A stretch of DNA of 64,000 bases from Ailurus styani (GCA_002007465.1 LNAC01000103.1:2006565-2070564), one strand, 5' to 3'. Shown: positions 11,901-24,808, counted from the stretch's first letter. The notes: generated by a model not told the origin, from the sequence alone. Made by a program: numbers and translations.

Positions 11901-14900
11901 CACATATCCTTAGAATTAGTGTTTTATAATTCTTTGGGTAAATACGCAGTAACTTTTTAAGGAACCTCCTTACTATTTTCCACAGTGGCTGCACCAAGTT
12001 TGCATTCCCACTCAGTGCAGCAAGGTTCCTTTTTCTCCACATCCTTGCCAACACTTCTTGTTTCTTGTGTTTTTTTATTTTAGCCATTGGGACAGTTGTG
12101 AGGTGATATCTCATTGGAGTTTTGATTTGCATTTCCCTGACGACGATGATGAACATCATTTTGTGTGTCTGTTGGCCATCTGTATGTCTTTTTTGGAGAA
12201 ATGCCTGTTCATGTCTTCTTCCCACTTATTAGTTGGATTCTTTGGTTTTTGGGTGTTGAGTTTATAAGTTCTTTACATATTTTGGATACTAACTCTTCAT
12301 CGAATATGTCCTTGGCAAATATCTTCTTCCATTCTGTAAGTTGCCTTTTAGTTTGCTGATTGTTTCCTTCACCGCACAAAAGCTTTTATTTTGATGTAGT
12401 CTCAGTAGTTTATTTTTGCCTTTATTTCTGTTGCCTTGGGAGACATATCTAGAAAAAAGTTGCTATAACCAATGTCAAAGAGGCCTGTGTTCTTTTCTAG
12501 GATTTTTATGATTTCTATCACATTTAGGTCTTTAATACATTTTGAATTTGTTTTGTGTATGGTATAAGAAAAGTGGTCCAGTTTCATTCTTTAGCGTGTT
12601 GCTGTCCAGCTTTCCCAACACCATTTATTGAAGAGACTTTTTTTCCACTGAATATTCCATTCTGCTTTTTGAAGATATAATTGACCATATAGTTGTGTGT
12701 CCATTTCTAGGTTTTCTATTCTATTATGTTCTATTGATCTGTGTCTTTTTGCGTGTGTGTGTGCCAGTAACATATTGTTTTGATTACTACAGGTGTGCAA
12801 TATAACTTGAAGTCTGGAATTATGATGCCTCCAACTTTTCTTTTTCAAGATAGCTGTGGCTAGTCAGGGTCTTCCATGGTTACTTACAAATTTTAGGATT
12901 GTTCTAGTTCTGTGAAAAATGCTGTTGGTATTTTGATAGGATTGCATTAAATCTGCAGATTGCTTTTGGTAGTATAGACATTTTAACAATATTTGTCCTT
13001 TGAATCCATGAGCATGGAATGTCTTTCCATTTCTTTATGTCATCTTTTTTCATCAGTGTTTTATACTTTTCAGAGTACAGATCATTCACTTCTGTGGTTA
13101 GATTTATTCCTAGCTATCCTTATTTTTGGTGTGATTGTAAATGGGATTGTTTCCTTAATTTCTTTTTCTGTTGCTTCATTGTTAGTGTATGGAAATGCAA
13201 CAGATTTTTGTAAATTGATTTTGTATCCTGCTACTTCACTGAATTCATTTATCAGCTCCGGCATTTTTTTGGTGGTCTATAGGGCTTTCTATATTTAGCA
13301 TTATGTCACCTTCAAAGAGTGAAGATTTTACTTCGTCCTTACCAATTTGGATGCCTTTTATTTCTTTTTACAGTCTGATTGTTGTGGCTTGACTCCCAGT
13401 CCTATGTTGAATAAAAGTGGTAAGAGTGGACATCCTTGTCTTCTTCATGATGTTATGGGAAAAGCTCTATTTTTTCCCCATTGAGGATGATATTAGCTGT
13501 GTGTTTTTCATACATGGCTTTTATTATGTTGAGATATGTTTCCTCTACACCTATTTTGTTGAGGTTTTTGTTTTTCTTTTTGTTTTTATCATGAGTGGAT
13601 GTTGTACCTTGTCAAATGCTTTTCTGCAGCAATTGAAATGATCACATGGTTCTTATTCTTTCTTGTAGTAATGTGATGTATCACATTGATTGATTTGTGA
13701 ATATCGAACCACCCTTGCAGCGCAGGAATAAATCCCACTTCATTGTGGTGTATGATTTTTTAAATGTATTGTGGGATTCATTTTGCTAGTATTTTATTGA
13801 GGATTTTTGCATCTGTATTCATCAGGGATATTAGCCTTTCATTTTCTTTTCTAGTGGTATCTTTATATGTTTTTGGTATCAGGATAATGCTAGCCTCAAG
13901 AATAAATTTGGAACTTTTCCTTCACCTTCTATTTTTTGGAACAGTTTAAGAAGAATAGGTATTAACTCTTCTATAAATGTTTGCTAGAATTCACCTGTGA
14001 AGTGATCTGGTTGTGGACTTTGTTGGAAGTTTTCTGATTACTGATTCAATTTCTTTGCTGGTAGTCAGTCTGTTCAATTTTTCTATTTCTTCCTGTTTCA
14101 GATTTGGGAGGTTATATGTTTCTAGGAATTTATCCATTTTCTTTTTTTTTTTAAGATTTTATTTATTTATTTGACCCACAGAGAGAGAGAGATCACAAGT
14201 AGGCAGAGAGGCAGGCAGAGAGAGAGGGGGAAGCAGGCTCCCTGCTGAGCAGAGAGCCTGATATGGGCCTGGATCCCAGGACTCTGAGATCATGACCTGA
14301 GCCAAAGGCAGAGGCTTTAACCCACTGAGCCACCCAGGCACCCGGAATTTATCCATTTTCTTTAGGTTGTTCGACCTAAAGCACATAGTTGGCATATAGT
14401 TGATGATAATATTCTCTTATAATTGTTTGTATTACTGTGATGCTGTTTGTTATTTCTCCTCTCTCATTTGTGATATTATTTATTTGAGTCCTTTCCTTTT
14501 TCTTTTTCTTTTCTTTTTTTTTTTATAAATCTGACTAGAAGTTTATCAATTATTTTTTTTCAAAGAACTTTCTCTTGGTTTCATTGATTTGTTCTTTTTT
14601 TTTTTTAGTTTCTATATCATTCATTTCTGCTCTAATCTTTATTATTTCCTTCCTTCTGCTGGTTTTAGGTTTTGTGTATTATGTTTCCCCCCCACCCCCA
14701 GCTCCTTTAAGTGTAAGATTAGGTTGTTTGAGATTTTTCTTGCTTCTTGAGGTAGGTCTGTATTGCTGTATACTTCCCCTTAGAACTGAGTTTGCTGCTT
14801 CCCAAAGGTTTTGAACTATTGTATTTTCATGTTCATTTATTCCCATGTACTTTTTGATTTCTTCCTTGATATCCTAGTTGACCCATTAATTGTTTAGTAG

Positions 14901-15280
14901 TACATTATTTAAGCTTGATGTACCTATGGTCTTTCCAGATTTTTTCTGTGGTTGACTTCTAGTTTTATAACATTGTAGTCAGAAAAGTTTGACTTCTTTC
15001 CAAAGATTGGTTTGACTTCAGTCTTCTTGAATTTGTTGAGGATGGTTTTATTAAGTTAATTATTCTTTAAGTTTGAACCTGTTCTTTTCTCCCCCACGCC
15101 CCATGTTTTAGATATATGTTATTATGCCTTATATCCTTTTTGTGTATGAGACCCTTGACTAAATAATTACATATTCATTTTTATATAAATATACATAATA
15201 TAAAAATATATTTTATATATAAAATTATTCATTTTATACTTTTAGTCTCTCCTTTTGACTCAGTCATAGAATCCCTTTTA
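11900..15280 (-). pseudogene. L1 ORF2 relic (endonuclease/reverse transcriptase), disrupted
   Basis: In a working L1 this protein nicks target DNA and copies the element's RNA. Reading the minus strand from right to left, the N-terminal reverse-transcriptase sequence is near 14560-14600, with 'kswff'-like coding around its WFFEK box. The catalytic box is at 13299-13322, then the C-terminal domain ('NKWCWESW' near 12600, 'LVQPLWKIVRRFLKK' near 11960). The protein is broken into short pieces in different frames (11890-12225, 12402-12587, 12591-12848, 12904-13089, 13082-13264). The FADD metal-binding box reads FEGD, so the active site is lost too. The upstream endonuclease portion appears largely deleted. 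Boundaries are approximate. Confidence 0.85.
14145..14343 (-). mobile_element. CAN-SINE nested in L1 ORF2, minus strand
   Basis: Reversed tail (ttttttttaagattttattt), GA-rich body, reversed head 'ccactgagccacccaggcac'. Flanked by a perfect 20-bp target duplication, ggaatttatccattttcttt, at 14125-14144 and 14344-14363. The target is L1 sequence, so this SINE is younger than the L1. The exact duplication indicates a fairly recent insertion. Confidence 0.97.
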
Positions 15281-15289
15281 ATATTCTTA

Positions 15290-16200
15290 AAGAACTGGTT
15301 TAGAGGTCATGAACTCGTACTTTTTGTTTGTCTGGTGAACTCTTTATCTCTCCTTCTATTCTGAATGATAGCCTTGCTGGATAGAGTATTCTTGGCTGCA
15401 GATTTTTCCTGTTCAGCACAATCAGTATATCATGCCAGTCTTTTCTGTGTTGCAAAGTTTCTGTTAAAATATCTCCTGCTACTGTATTCTTTTGTCTTAT
15501 TGCTTTTAACTTTTGTTTTTCTTTATCACTGTATTTTATCAGTTTAATTAAAATATGTCTTGGTGTGGGTCTGCTTTTGTTGATTTTGATGGAAGTCCTC
15601 TGTGCCTCCTGGCTCTGGATATATTCCCCAGATTGAGGAAGTTTTCAGCTTGTATTTCTTCACATAAATTTTCTGCCTCCTTTTCTCTTCTTCTGGGATG
15701 CCTATAAGATGAATATTATTATATTTGATGGGGTCACTGCACTTCCTAAGTCTTTTCTTGTTTTGCATAATCTTTTTCTCACTTTTGTTCAGCTTTATTA
15801 CTTTCCATTATTCTGTCTTCTAGGTCACTAATTTGTTCCTCTGCTTCCTCCTTCCTACTATTCATTCCATGCAGCATATTCTCATTTCATTTATTGAGTC
15901 CTTTATCTCTGCTATGTTATTCCTTATTTCTGTTTTAAAGGTCTCATTCATGTTTTCCACTCTTTTCTCAAATCCAGTGAGTATCCTTATAATCATTGCT
16001 TTGAACTCTCTATCAGGCATGTTACTTGTATCTGTTTCACTTAGATCTCTGGCTGTAGCCTTATCCTGTTCTTTCATTTGGGATAAATTTCTCTGTGTCC
16101 TCATTTTGTCTGCCTCTTTATGTCTGTTTCTCTGTGTTAAGAAATTCATCTATGCCTTCTGCTCTTGAAAGTAGTGACTTTATAAAGAAGAGGTGCTGGA
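15290..16200 (-). pseudogene. L1 ORF1 relic (RNA-binding chaperone), disrupted
   Basis: ORF1p coats L1 RNA as a coiled-coil trimer. The minus-strand frame at 15862-16149 (95 codons) has the N-terminal part, including 'PDREFKAMIIRILTGFEKRV' and a helix ending 'NNIAEIKDSINEM'. The frame at 15544-15768 has the RNA-recognition part around 'NNIHLIGIPEEE'. The C-terminal domain continues to about 15290 in other frames. Stops and frameshifts separate the parts, so no full product is possible. Edges are estimates. Confidence 0.85.
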
Positions 16201-17430
16201 GTGCCCTGCAGCGTAGTGTTCTCTGTTCACCAGAACCTGGCACTTTAGGAGAGTATCCTATGTGCTCTGCTTACACACTGCTCTTGTGTCTGAGTCACAT
16301 TTCCTTTCAGTGCAGTTATCTGCACCGACTCTGCCTGTTGTGGGCTGTGCTTGCTCTAAGTGCTATTAGTGGAGTCCAGGCAGGCCAGCTCTGAGGGGGT
16401 GCCCACTGGGGAATTTGGGAGCAGGGCAGCAGTATTAGCAAAATTTGCATTGGGCCACTGGTCCTATGTTTGATCCCATAATTGACTACAGTGGCTATGC
16501 ACTGGGTCAGCCAGGGACATGAAGCTGGGCTTCGCATGCAGCCATGCTCAGCAACCGTGGCGGGATGCTGTGTGATAGCTAAGTGCTGCTTAGTGGCTGA
16601 GCACTGCACCGTAGCTGGACATGGTGTGAGACATGTCATGGTGTGAGGCAGCTGTGTACCCATCTGTTGGGTGTGACCTGTGTAAGGCTTTAACAAAATT
16701 TTCCCAATCCCAAGGCCAAGGCTAGCAGTCCTTAGGGGAATTCATGGGTAAAGCATACTGCTAGCAGATTAGATAGCAGGTGTCTATGCAGAGCAGTCTC
16801 TAGCACATGGGTCTGTATTTGTGCTGGGGAGGACAGGCAGGGGGGTGAAAAATGGCACCTGCTAGCTCCCTCATTTTTTAAGTCCCCCAACACACTTCAA
16901 AATAAATATGAACAGATCTTTCTTCCATTTGCTCCCAGTGTTGTGTAAACTGCCATTTTTATGTTGTCTCTCTATGCAGGCTGCTATCTCTTTAAGGGCA
17001 GAAACCCAGCTATCACTGGCCCTTCAGACTGGCCCATTGTTGTGTCAACTGGCTTTTAAAGCTCCGGGGTCCAAGTTCCTCAGGTTTTACAAACTCATGG
17101 AATTCAGGCCCTCTGATTTTTAAAGTCAAACATTACGGAGATTGGAGATTGGTCTTCCCTGTATGAACTCCCTGGTCCATGGGCCCATCTCTCTGCCCTC
17201 TCTGCATGTGCAGCTCCCTCCCTCTTGTGGGCCTCCTCCCTCTGCCTTTCAGACCTTCTTCACCTTTCAGACACAGCTTCTTTTCTGTATTTAGTTGTGG
17301 AGCTTGTTCTGACAGTCTTTGGATTACTCTCTGGTTTATTGACTTGGATGTGGACTTGATATCTAGTTGTAAACGTGGGATAGGGTAAGCTCAAGGTCCT
17401 CCTACTCCACCATCTTCCCACGTTCCTTAA
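16201..17430 (-). promoter_or_regulatory. L1 5' UTR / internal promoter region (relic)
   Basis: Comparatively GC-rich compared with the window, running from the start of ORF1 to the element's 5' end at about 17430. In L1 elements this region carries an internal RNA polymerase II promoter. Promoter activity here is inferred from family and position only; no individual factor sites are claimed. Confidence 0.7.
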
Positions 17431-17666
17431 TTATCATGTCTTTCAAAAATATATATCATTTTTTTCTAGAAATACACTGTTATTTACATTAACATTTTGT
17501 AAATAAAATAACAAGTACAACTGGATTAAATAAATTTGGAATAAAACAGCAATGATTCTTGATAAACACATATTATTTGATAAGTATATATAGAAATATC
17601 TATCAATGTGCTAGGTTTACCTATTGATCATGGGTATTTAGCAGGTTTTAAAGTAGTTAGAATTTA

Positions 17667-17868
17667 GAGGTTCCTGGGTGGCTCAGTTGGTTAAGCATCT
17701 GCCTTCAGCTCAAGTTATGATCCCAGGGTCCTGGGATGGACCCCCGCATCTGGCTCCTTGCTCAGCGGAAAGCTGTTTCTCTCCCTGCTTCTCCCCCTGC
17801 TTGTGCTCTCTCGCTCTCTCTTGAAAATAAATAAATAAAATTTTTAGAAATAAATAAATAAAAATAAG
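17667..17868 (+). mobile_element. CAN-SINE
   Basis: Head 'gaggttcctgggtggctcag', 'ttggttaagcatctgccttc', CT-rich body, and a double AAATAAATAAA tail. Flanked by a perfect 14-bp target duplication, gtagttagaattta, at 17653-17666 and 17869-17882. Confidence 0.96.
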
Positions 17869-17882
17869 GTAGTTAGAATTTA

Positions 17883-20800
17883 CCTTGTTAATCTACTTAT
17901 TCTGTGAAAAGTTTGATTGGAATGTAAAGAACACTTACTTTAGTAAGTAACATATTGAGCAGCTAAAATTTTGTAGAACATATTGGAAACAGAAAAACTC
18001 TTGGAATTACTACACATATAGCAAACACATAAGAATATGAATATGCATATAATGTATGCAGCAAATATTGTTTATCTGCACATGTAACACAAAGATTTTT
18101 GCAACCAGTGAAAATCAGAAGAGCCCTGAGATAAGAAAAAGTGCCAAATATCACAGCATCATATTTAGGGCAACAAAAGCTCATAAATAATTTTAGAAGG
18201 AAGAGTTCTCTTCTTCCCCCAAACTTTCTGACATATATTGTTAAAAAAATTAAGATGCATAATAAAATTATTACATTTAATACACTTATGAAAAACATAA
18301 ATACATACGGTTGCCTTTCCAGAGAGGGTGATGTGAACAGACAGCAGTGGGAGCAATACACTTTGCTATATTTTCATTTTTTCACCTTGTGATTTCATTA
18401 ACTATTCAAACTATATTTTGTTATTGGAGCCTTTTTAAGTGAGCTATTTTGTGAGCTTGTGACAATCTTTGTCAAGTGAACATTTCTTTTTATTTACACT
18501 TTTATGTACTCACTATTATATTTCCATAGACATTTTACTCTAAGAAACACCATAAATAAATATAGCTTGTTTTAAATAAATGAAAAATATAATTTTTCTC
18601 CTGGGTAAATATTTCTGCCAGGTCATTTTTAAGGAATAGAAAATAGAATCGGATTTCTTATAAAATAACCATACTTTGGTTAGATAATCGTGATTAATCA
18701 CTTGAAGATGTGTATTCATATATGAACTCTTTCATAATCACCTTCAGTTGCTCTCAACTAAAGTTAAAAAAATAAAACAAAAAAACACTGAAGAATCAAA
18801 ATAATTTATTATCTACATCTTTATCGATGTTCCATGATAATTTGTCAGCTATAGTCACACAAAATAATTAAATACATCATCAAAAGAGATCTTTTGTAAT
18901 AAAATGAATTTCTGTGTAAGCTTGCTAAATTTAAATACATTGACACTTATATGTCAATTACTATTAAAAAAGCAAAATTAACACATTTCATTCAGAGTTC
19001 AAGACAGTAGTTTGATACATTCTATCAAATGGTAAGAGAATAATTAAATGATTTGGCATCTCTCCTCATCATAATCACAGTTGTCTGCACACTCTTTAAT
19101 TTTGAAAGGTAAAACTGAACTTATTTTTAAATTAATTCTGATAAAACTAGATTTTGTGAGTCAAAGATTTACTCTGATAATAGAATAAAGTAGGTTTGGT
19201 GGAACTGAATCCTTCCTAAGTTTATTTTAGCAACTTGAACAATTTAGAATTCCATAGTCTGGGAGGGCAGGATCAGGGCGCCCTTGGGACATTCAGATAA
19301 AGCCTACTGAAATAGCTAAAATGTTTTCATTAATGGATACAGCTAGCTGTCAAGACAGGAAAGTCTTTGAATTGGTCAAATGTACCTTGTTTCTTAAATA
19401 TGAGGAAATTGGGGACTAAGATGAAATCTATCACATCAAAAATATTGACTTTGTTTTTGTTTTCATTTATTTATTTATTTACTTACTTACTTTGTAATAC
19501 CTAGATTCTTAAGGTTTTTAAAGGTGATTCTTATATTCTCTATAGAAGATAAAGAAGCTGTATTAGTTGGGACAACATGGGAACTTTAACAGAATTACTC
19601 AGACATGGCATAATCCAGGGTATTAAAATCAAATAATCAGTTAATATTTTATTAATCTCACCCAATTATGTTGTGTATTTAAGAAACATAATAATTTAAA
19701 GAGTAAAAAGAAAGACACCAGTGTCTAGGAAACTTGACACATTTCTCTGGAAAGGGATATTCCAGGTAAAATGATTAAATACTCACTAATCCTGCCCAGT
19801 TTTTTTTTAAATCATAATTAAAGCCCAAGTTATGGTTTGAATTAATAAAATTGCAGTAATGCAGGGAACACATAATAAAACTAGTTGAAAACTTATGGAA
19901 GAATTGAATTTTCAATGAGAAAAATTCCACTGTTATGAGTCATACATTTTACTTTTCTACTAAGTAACATATCTGTAAATATTCATGCTATAAACCATTT
20001 TAAAAAGGTAGACAAATGCCATGGATTCTTTCTTGCTCCAATTTCATCTGAATACAAAGTAGATCTAACCAATGTATTTTCTTGAGATTTCTTGGAATAA
20101 TTGCCAGATTTAGTTAATAAAAATACAGAGATCCATTTAAATTTTAATTTCAGATATTTAACTCTTACTTCCTTTTGTTTGTTATAAATATACCCATGTA
20201 AAATTTGGGGCATACACATATTAACATATATGTATTGTTTATTTGAAGTTCAAGTTTAATTTGGCTTCTTGTATGTTATCTGGCAACCCTACTCTAAAGA
20301 CCCTACAATCAGATTTGTTCAGACAGTTAAACTGAGATTTAAGAGTATTGTAATGCACTGTAGTTACTTTAAAGATTGCGGCTGTTTTGTCCAGGAGGTT
20401 TTCAAGTGTTACCAGTTGTTCTGGTATGATTAATAGTAGTATTCTTTTTATTTTCAAAAGTGCCCTGAAGTGAACCTAAGTTGTAAATTTTATGTGATTT
20501 CATAAGAGATAAGTATATTTTGAGTTCTTTCTGCTTTTACAAACATTCTGTTTCTGATTCTATTTTTGCTACTGGAAACATGGACATAAACACAAAACAG
20601 ATATAAGAACCTCGATACTCTCCAGGGTATATTTATGTAAAATAAAAAGTACAAAATATAAAACTAGCAACATAATGTTTAGTAGAAGTTGTCTGTTGCC
20701 TGAGAAAAAAAGAAGAGCAAAATACCAATATTTGTGAGCAGGAGAATCATTGCAGTATTACTAGCAGAACCGGTTCATACCCTATTCAGTTCCCAACCAA

Positions 20801-22668
20801 TAACAAGAAATCTGTGTTAGTATTTTTCTTCCAAAGGTGACTCATGAAGATGAGATACTAGGAAATAGGAAAATAAAAACAATTTTAATTGTCACAGAAA
20901 AATGGAATAATTGTTTGGGCTTTTATGTTTGAACTGTAAAGACTTTAATTATGTTTTCAGTTTTTTTTTCTCCTGAGCACCTCCTTATCGTATATGCTCT
21001 GTGTTCATGCAAACATTTGATTGCATTTCTGTTTTGACTGACTTCATGTTTAGGTCTTGGCTCTCCAGCATGACCCTTTTTGTTTTCCTTATTGCTGGAT
21101 TAAGCTTGCTAAAATAGATAGAAAACAGCTAGCAGCCAAAAAAGAAAAAGAGGGATAGAAAAGGAGAGGAGCAGGGGTAGGATGTGGGAGGGGCTCAGAG
21201 GGGGAGAGAGAGAGAGCGAATTCCTTAATCTGATCCTTAATTACATTGAACTCTCTTCTCATCTTTAAAATATAACATTCTCTGTGATAATATCTATATT
21301 TAACTTACCCCTTCCTATAATTGTCTGATCTCTCTCTCCTGAACTTCTTCCATGAATATACAAACTTATTTAGTATCTTTCACCTGAAACAACTCCTTCT
21401 CTCCCACATTCATTCTAGCCTGTTTCATCTGTGTATGGCTAAACTCTTTCTCCAAAGTTACTCACCCTCTGCTTCTAGTTCTCTCAGTGACTGTCACCAC
21501 AGCCAGTTATTAAATGCAATGAGTACTACTATGACGATTCCCTCACTTAGCTGTACATCCGCACTAAGATGGTTTTGCATATTCTCCTCCCTTTCTGCCC
21601 TGCCAGCAACCTTCTCTTTCCTATACCACTAATGTAGTATTCCATCTGGTCTCTCTATTTCGTTCTCCTCATTCCATCCTCCTTTGTTGTTGTTGCTTTG
21701 TTTTATTTTGTTTTTCAAAATATATAACTATTGCAACTCTCCTGGACAGTATAAAAGGCATGGAAATACTCTAAATCTGGATAAAGTTCACTATTAGCTG
21801 AGTAAGTGTGCCATGCTTACTAACAGAACTTCTGGTTCCTTGGCTTTTTCTCCTCCTTTGCTTCAGACAGTCATGGTAGAATATATATACCTGAGTTTTT
21901 GTGATTGAGAATCAAAAAGAAGTAGAGAAGAAGAACTGAATGAATACAGTTTAGGACTGGAAGGGCAAATTTAAGGAAATCTGAAAAAAAGAAGTGCAGT
22001 ATCAGCCCATACGGAAGAGGGAAGTGAAGGAAAGTGTGCTCCTCGTATTGTATCTAAGAAGCATAGATAAACAAATAGAATTTGTTTCAATTTGCTTTTT
22101 AATTGCTGCATGACTCCCTTAGGTGTAAAGTTGGTTTGAATTATATACATATTGTGCAAATAACAAGTCATGTCGGCTTATAGCTGACTAAATGCAACAT
22201 ATCTTATGTCTAGGTTGTCTGAAATTTTATATTTTCACTGAATAATTTACAAACTATATCTGAATACCTTTATTTATTATTTGATGTTGATCCTTTCAGA
22301 ATCATTAAAATGTACAAACCTATGAAGATGTTCTCATTCAATTATTATCTTGGAGAAAATTGCTTTCTGTATTCTAATTCAACTGTAAAGCTAAAACCAA
22401 ACAAAATAATATTTTTATTTCCCTTCTTTGTAGTTCTTTTGTACACACTGTAGTAAGTCAGTTTTTTTCCAGAAGAATCTTGTTTCTAGTAGATATAAAT
22501 CGGTGATTTCACAGTGTTTTCTTTTAAAATAAACAACTTTTGTATGTGTATTTTGAAATGGATTTCTCAGTATTAATGTGGCTTTTGAATATATGATGCT
22601 ATATAGTCAGTAATAACAAACTTATTTATTCCCTTTTTTTGGTTGTGCTTTAAAAAAAGACTTTTTTC
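17883..22668. other. Unassigned gene-free sequence
   Basis: Nearly 4.8 kb with no recognised repeat apart from a purine-rich low-complexity patch at 21130-21222. About 21300-21720 is C/T-rich complex sequence, faintly LINE-2-like but not assignable by eye. The open frames at 17963-18361 and 21321-21632 show no family resemblance and are taken as chance. Confidence 0.5.
21130..21222 (+). repeat. GA-rich low-complexity tract
   Basis: Purine-rich run 'aaaagaaaaagagggatag...' ending in (GA)5. Not a SINE: no head or tail signature. Confidence 0.7.
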
Positions 22669-22884
22669 AAAAAGATTTTATTTACCTATTTGACACAGAG
22701 TTGGGGGGAGAGCAAGCACAAGCAGGGGAAGCGGCAGGCAGACGGAGAAGCAGGCAGAGGGAGAAGCAAGTTCCCCACTGAGCAAGGAGCCCAATGTGGG
22801 ACTTGATTCCAGGACCCAGAGCCCTGGGATCAAGACCGGAGCAGAAGGCAGTCACTTAACCAACTGAGCCACTCAGGTGCCCCC
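22669..22884 (-). mobile_element. CAN-SINE, minus strand
   Basis: Reversed tail 'aaaagattttatttacctat', GA-rich body, reversed head 'aactgagccactcaggtgcc'. Flanks 'aaaaaagactttttt' (about 22653) and 'aaaaaacttttcac' (about 22889) look like a decayed target duplication. Confidence 0.92.
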
Positions 22885-22889
22885 TCCCA

Positions 22890-23360
22890 AAAAACTTTTC
22901 ACATATCCTATGAGACCCATATTTCCTCAAGCTTCTTTGACATAAACTTTCTTTAACCAATTTTTTGAATATACATTGCTATCCTATTTGCAACTGTTTT
23001 GCTCATTCTTAATTAGTTCTTTCTTATTGTTTTACTTCTCAGTTCATCCTTTCCTTCTATGTTTTCACTTTTCTTACATTGTCATGAGTTTCCTGATTTT
23101 ACAATTGCTAAGACTTAAAATAGATATCACTCTTCAGGCTATATTTTTTTAAGTTAAAAGATTTTTAATAATAATAACAAATGTAGATAAAAACAAGTCT
23201 TCTGGAGATCTTCAAAATTTCAGATTTTCAGAGTTTTCAAAAAACTATCCCCAAATTTGAAAACTCATTATCCACCATGTATTTCCTTAATATACAGTCT
23301 AATAAATTAAAGTCTTATTGGTAAAAAAATATGGGTAACAATTATTTTAATAATTATTAT
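22890..23360. other. Unassigned AT-rich sequence
   Basis: No gene, RNA or repeat family recognised. Confidence 0.5.
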
Positions 23361-23447
23361 TTTTAGAAGATTTTATTTATTTGACAGAGAGAGACACAGC
23401 GAGAGAAGGAGCAGGGGGAGTGGATGAGGGAGAGAGAAGCTACGAGA
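23361..23447 (-). mobile_element. CAN-SINE fragment, minus strand
   Basis: Only the 3' tail and part of the GA-rich body ('agaagattttatttatttga', 'cagagagagacacagcgaga') remain. The tRNA-like head is missing, so this is a decayed or deleted copy. Confidence 0.75.
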
Positions 23448-23449
23448 GT

Positions 23450-24808
23450 AAGCATATGAGGCTACAAAATCAAGAGGGGTCAAATTATGCTAGGTTTATC
23501 ACATAAGGATTTCCATCTTTACCTGGACATCTGAACAATATTTGTAGGTTATAAACATGGGAGATACAGGTTCCTTCAGCTGTACTGTGCAGAAATGGCT
23601 GACAAGGAAATAATAGGTGCTGCAGCAGCTGGGGAGTCTTGCCTTACAGTAGATCTCTACAATAGGATGTTCATTCATTCCATTTTGTGGCAAATATTTA
23701 TGGCACATATGATGAACCTAAGACTCTTTGCTCATTCATCATAATGGGTTTACGCATTTTAGCTTTCATACCGCTGCTTTTGCGTTATGTAGTTTAAATG
23801 ATAGGAAATTCATAAGGCCTTTTCCTACTGACAAAATACAAACATATTCTAGAAATAACTGACATATTGAATGGTTGAATTTAGAAAATTGCAACAGGAA
23901 TACGAAACTAAGTGGGATTTTGTCATTTGGGGAGCATTGTAATTTGAGTAGTACAAAGTACTGAACAATTCCATAGCAACTCTGCTAAGTGTGTAATACC
24001 CATGTAGGTATTCTGATAATAGGGTAAGTAATATATCTCCCACCCTTCTGTATGAGAACAAAAAAATATCCTTCTCAGTAATATTATTGGATACTGTATT
24101 GACAGTGGATATATCTAATTTATTTCTTCATCAAATAAATTGAAGCATAATCCATTTCATTTCTACACAAAATTGCTTCCCTAAACCTCTTTTCTGATAA
24201 CAGGTATTGATGGTGGTAATGAAAAGAAAATATTTGAGAGACACCTCAGGGGAATAAAAAGTGATTCAGAGTTTAAAAATTAAAAAGTGGGGAAGGAACT
24301 GAGATTACTATTTTTTAAAAAATAAAAATAAAAAATTACAATAAAAAATACCTTTCTCTATCTCAAAGTGTAGCACATAATTAAATAGACATTGATGCTT
24401 TATTACTGCAGTTTGGATTTTTTTCCCCTCATGGTCTCAGGAGTTTTGTATAGCTTACTTTTTCTTTATTATGTCTGTTTTAGAGTGAACAGGAAGTCTG
24501 ACTTTGTATAACTTTATTTCTCACTCATATCACAATGAAAACTTTGGTTGGTTCTCCCAGGCAGTTTCTCAGGGAGATGAGTTCCTCCTGTTATATGATT
24601 TTGCTTCCATTTCAAAGAATAGAAGAAAGACAGAACACAGGGTAGGTACAGAGGCTCTAATTGCCCAAGCCTCTGAGTGACTTAAGTCCCTCTGCTCTTA
24701 TTCTTTTGGCCAATCTCAATTATATGGATTTTCTTAACACAGGAGAGGCTGGAGAAGAATTGTATTAGTTTAAGAAGAGAAAAATGAGGGTTTATGTAAC
24801 ACTTAGCA
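23450..24808. other. Unassigned sequence; possible LTR-like part
   Basis: No gene supported. About 24540-24790 is less AT-rich and vaguely resembles a MaLR-type LTR in reverse ('ttgcccaagcctctgagtga', 'cttttggccaatctc'), but this is too weak to assign. Confidence 0.4.

Larger units (their letters stand above)
11236..17430 (-). mobile_element. Near full-length carnivore LINE-1, antisense
   Basis: Both ends of an L1 are present on the minus strand. The 3' UTR is at the left (11236-11900). The 5' end at the right reads, reversed, as 'gggaagatggtggagtagga'. A 13-bp target duplication, ttatcatgtcttt, lies at 11223-11235 and 17431-17443. The order is 3'UTR, ORF2, ORF1, 5'UTR. It carries a nested SINE (14145-14343) and TA microsatellites. 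Stops and frameshifts occur throughout, so it cannot encode working proteins. The ORF1-to-reverse-transcriptase distance is too short for a complete endonuclease. Confidence 0.92.

Noticed and set aside
15544..16149. Coiled-coil-like minus-strand peptides as a possible host gene
   Set aside because: They match L1 ORF1 in order and position within a complete L1 framework.
16316..16696. 126-codon minus-strand frame with Cys/His/Pro-rich text
   Set aside because: Inside the L1 5' UTR upstream of ORF1. The Cys/His pattern has no regular zinc-finger spacing.
17963..18361. 132-codon minus-strand frame with hydrophobic stretches resembling membrane segments
   Set aside because: AT-rich DNA read in T-rich codons gives Phe/Ile/Leu runs. 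Two overlapping frames in the same place look equally good, and nothing flanks it that supports a gene.
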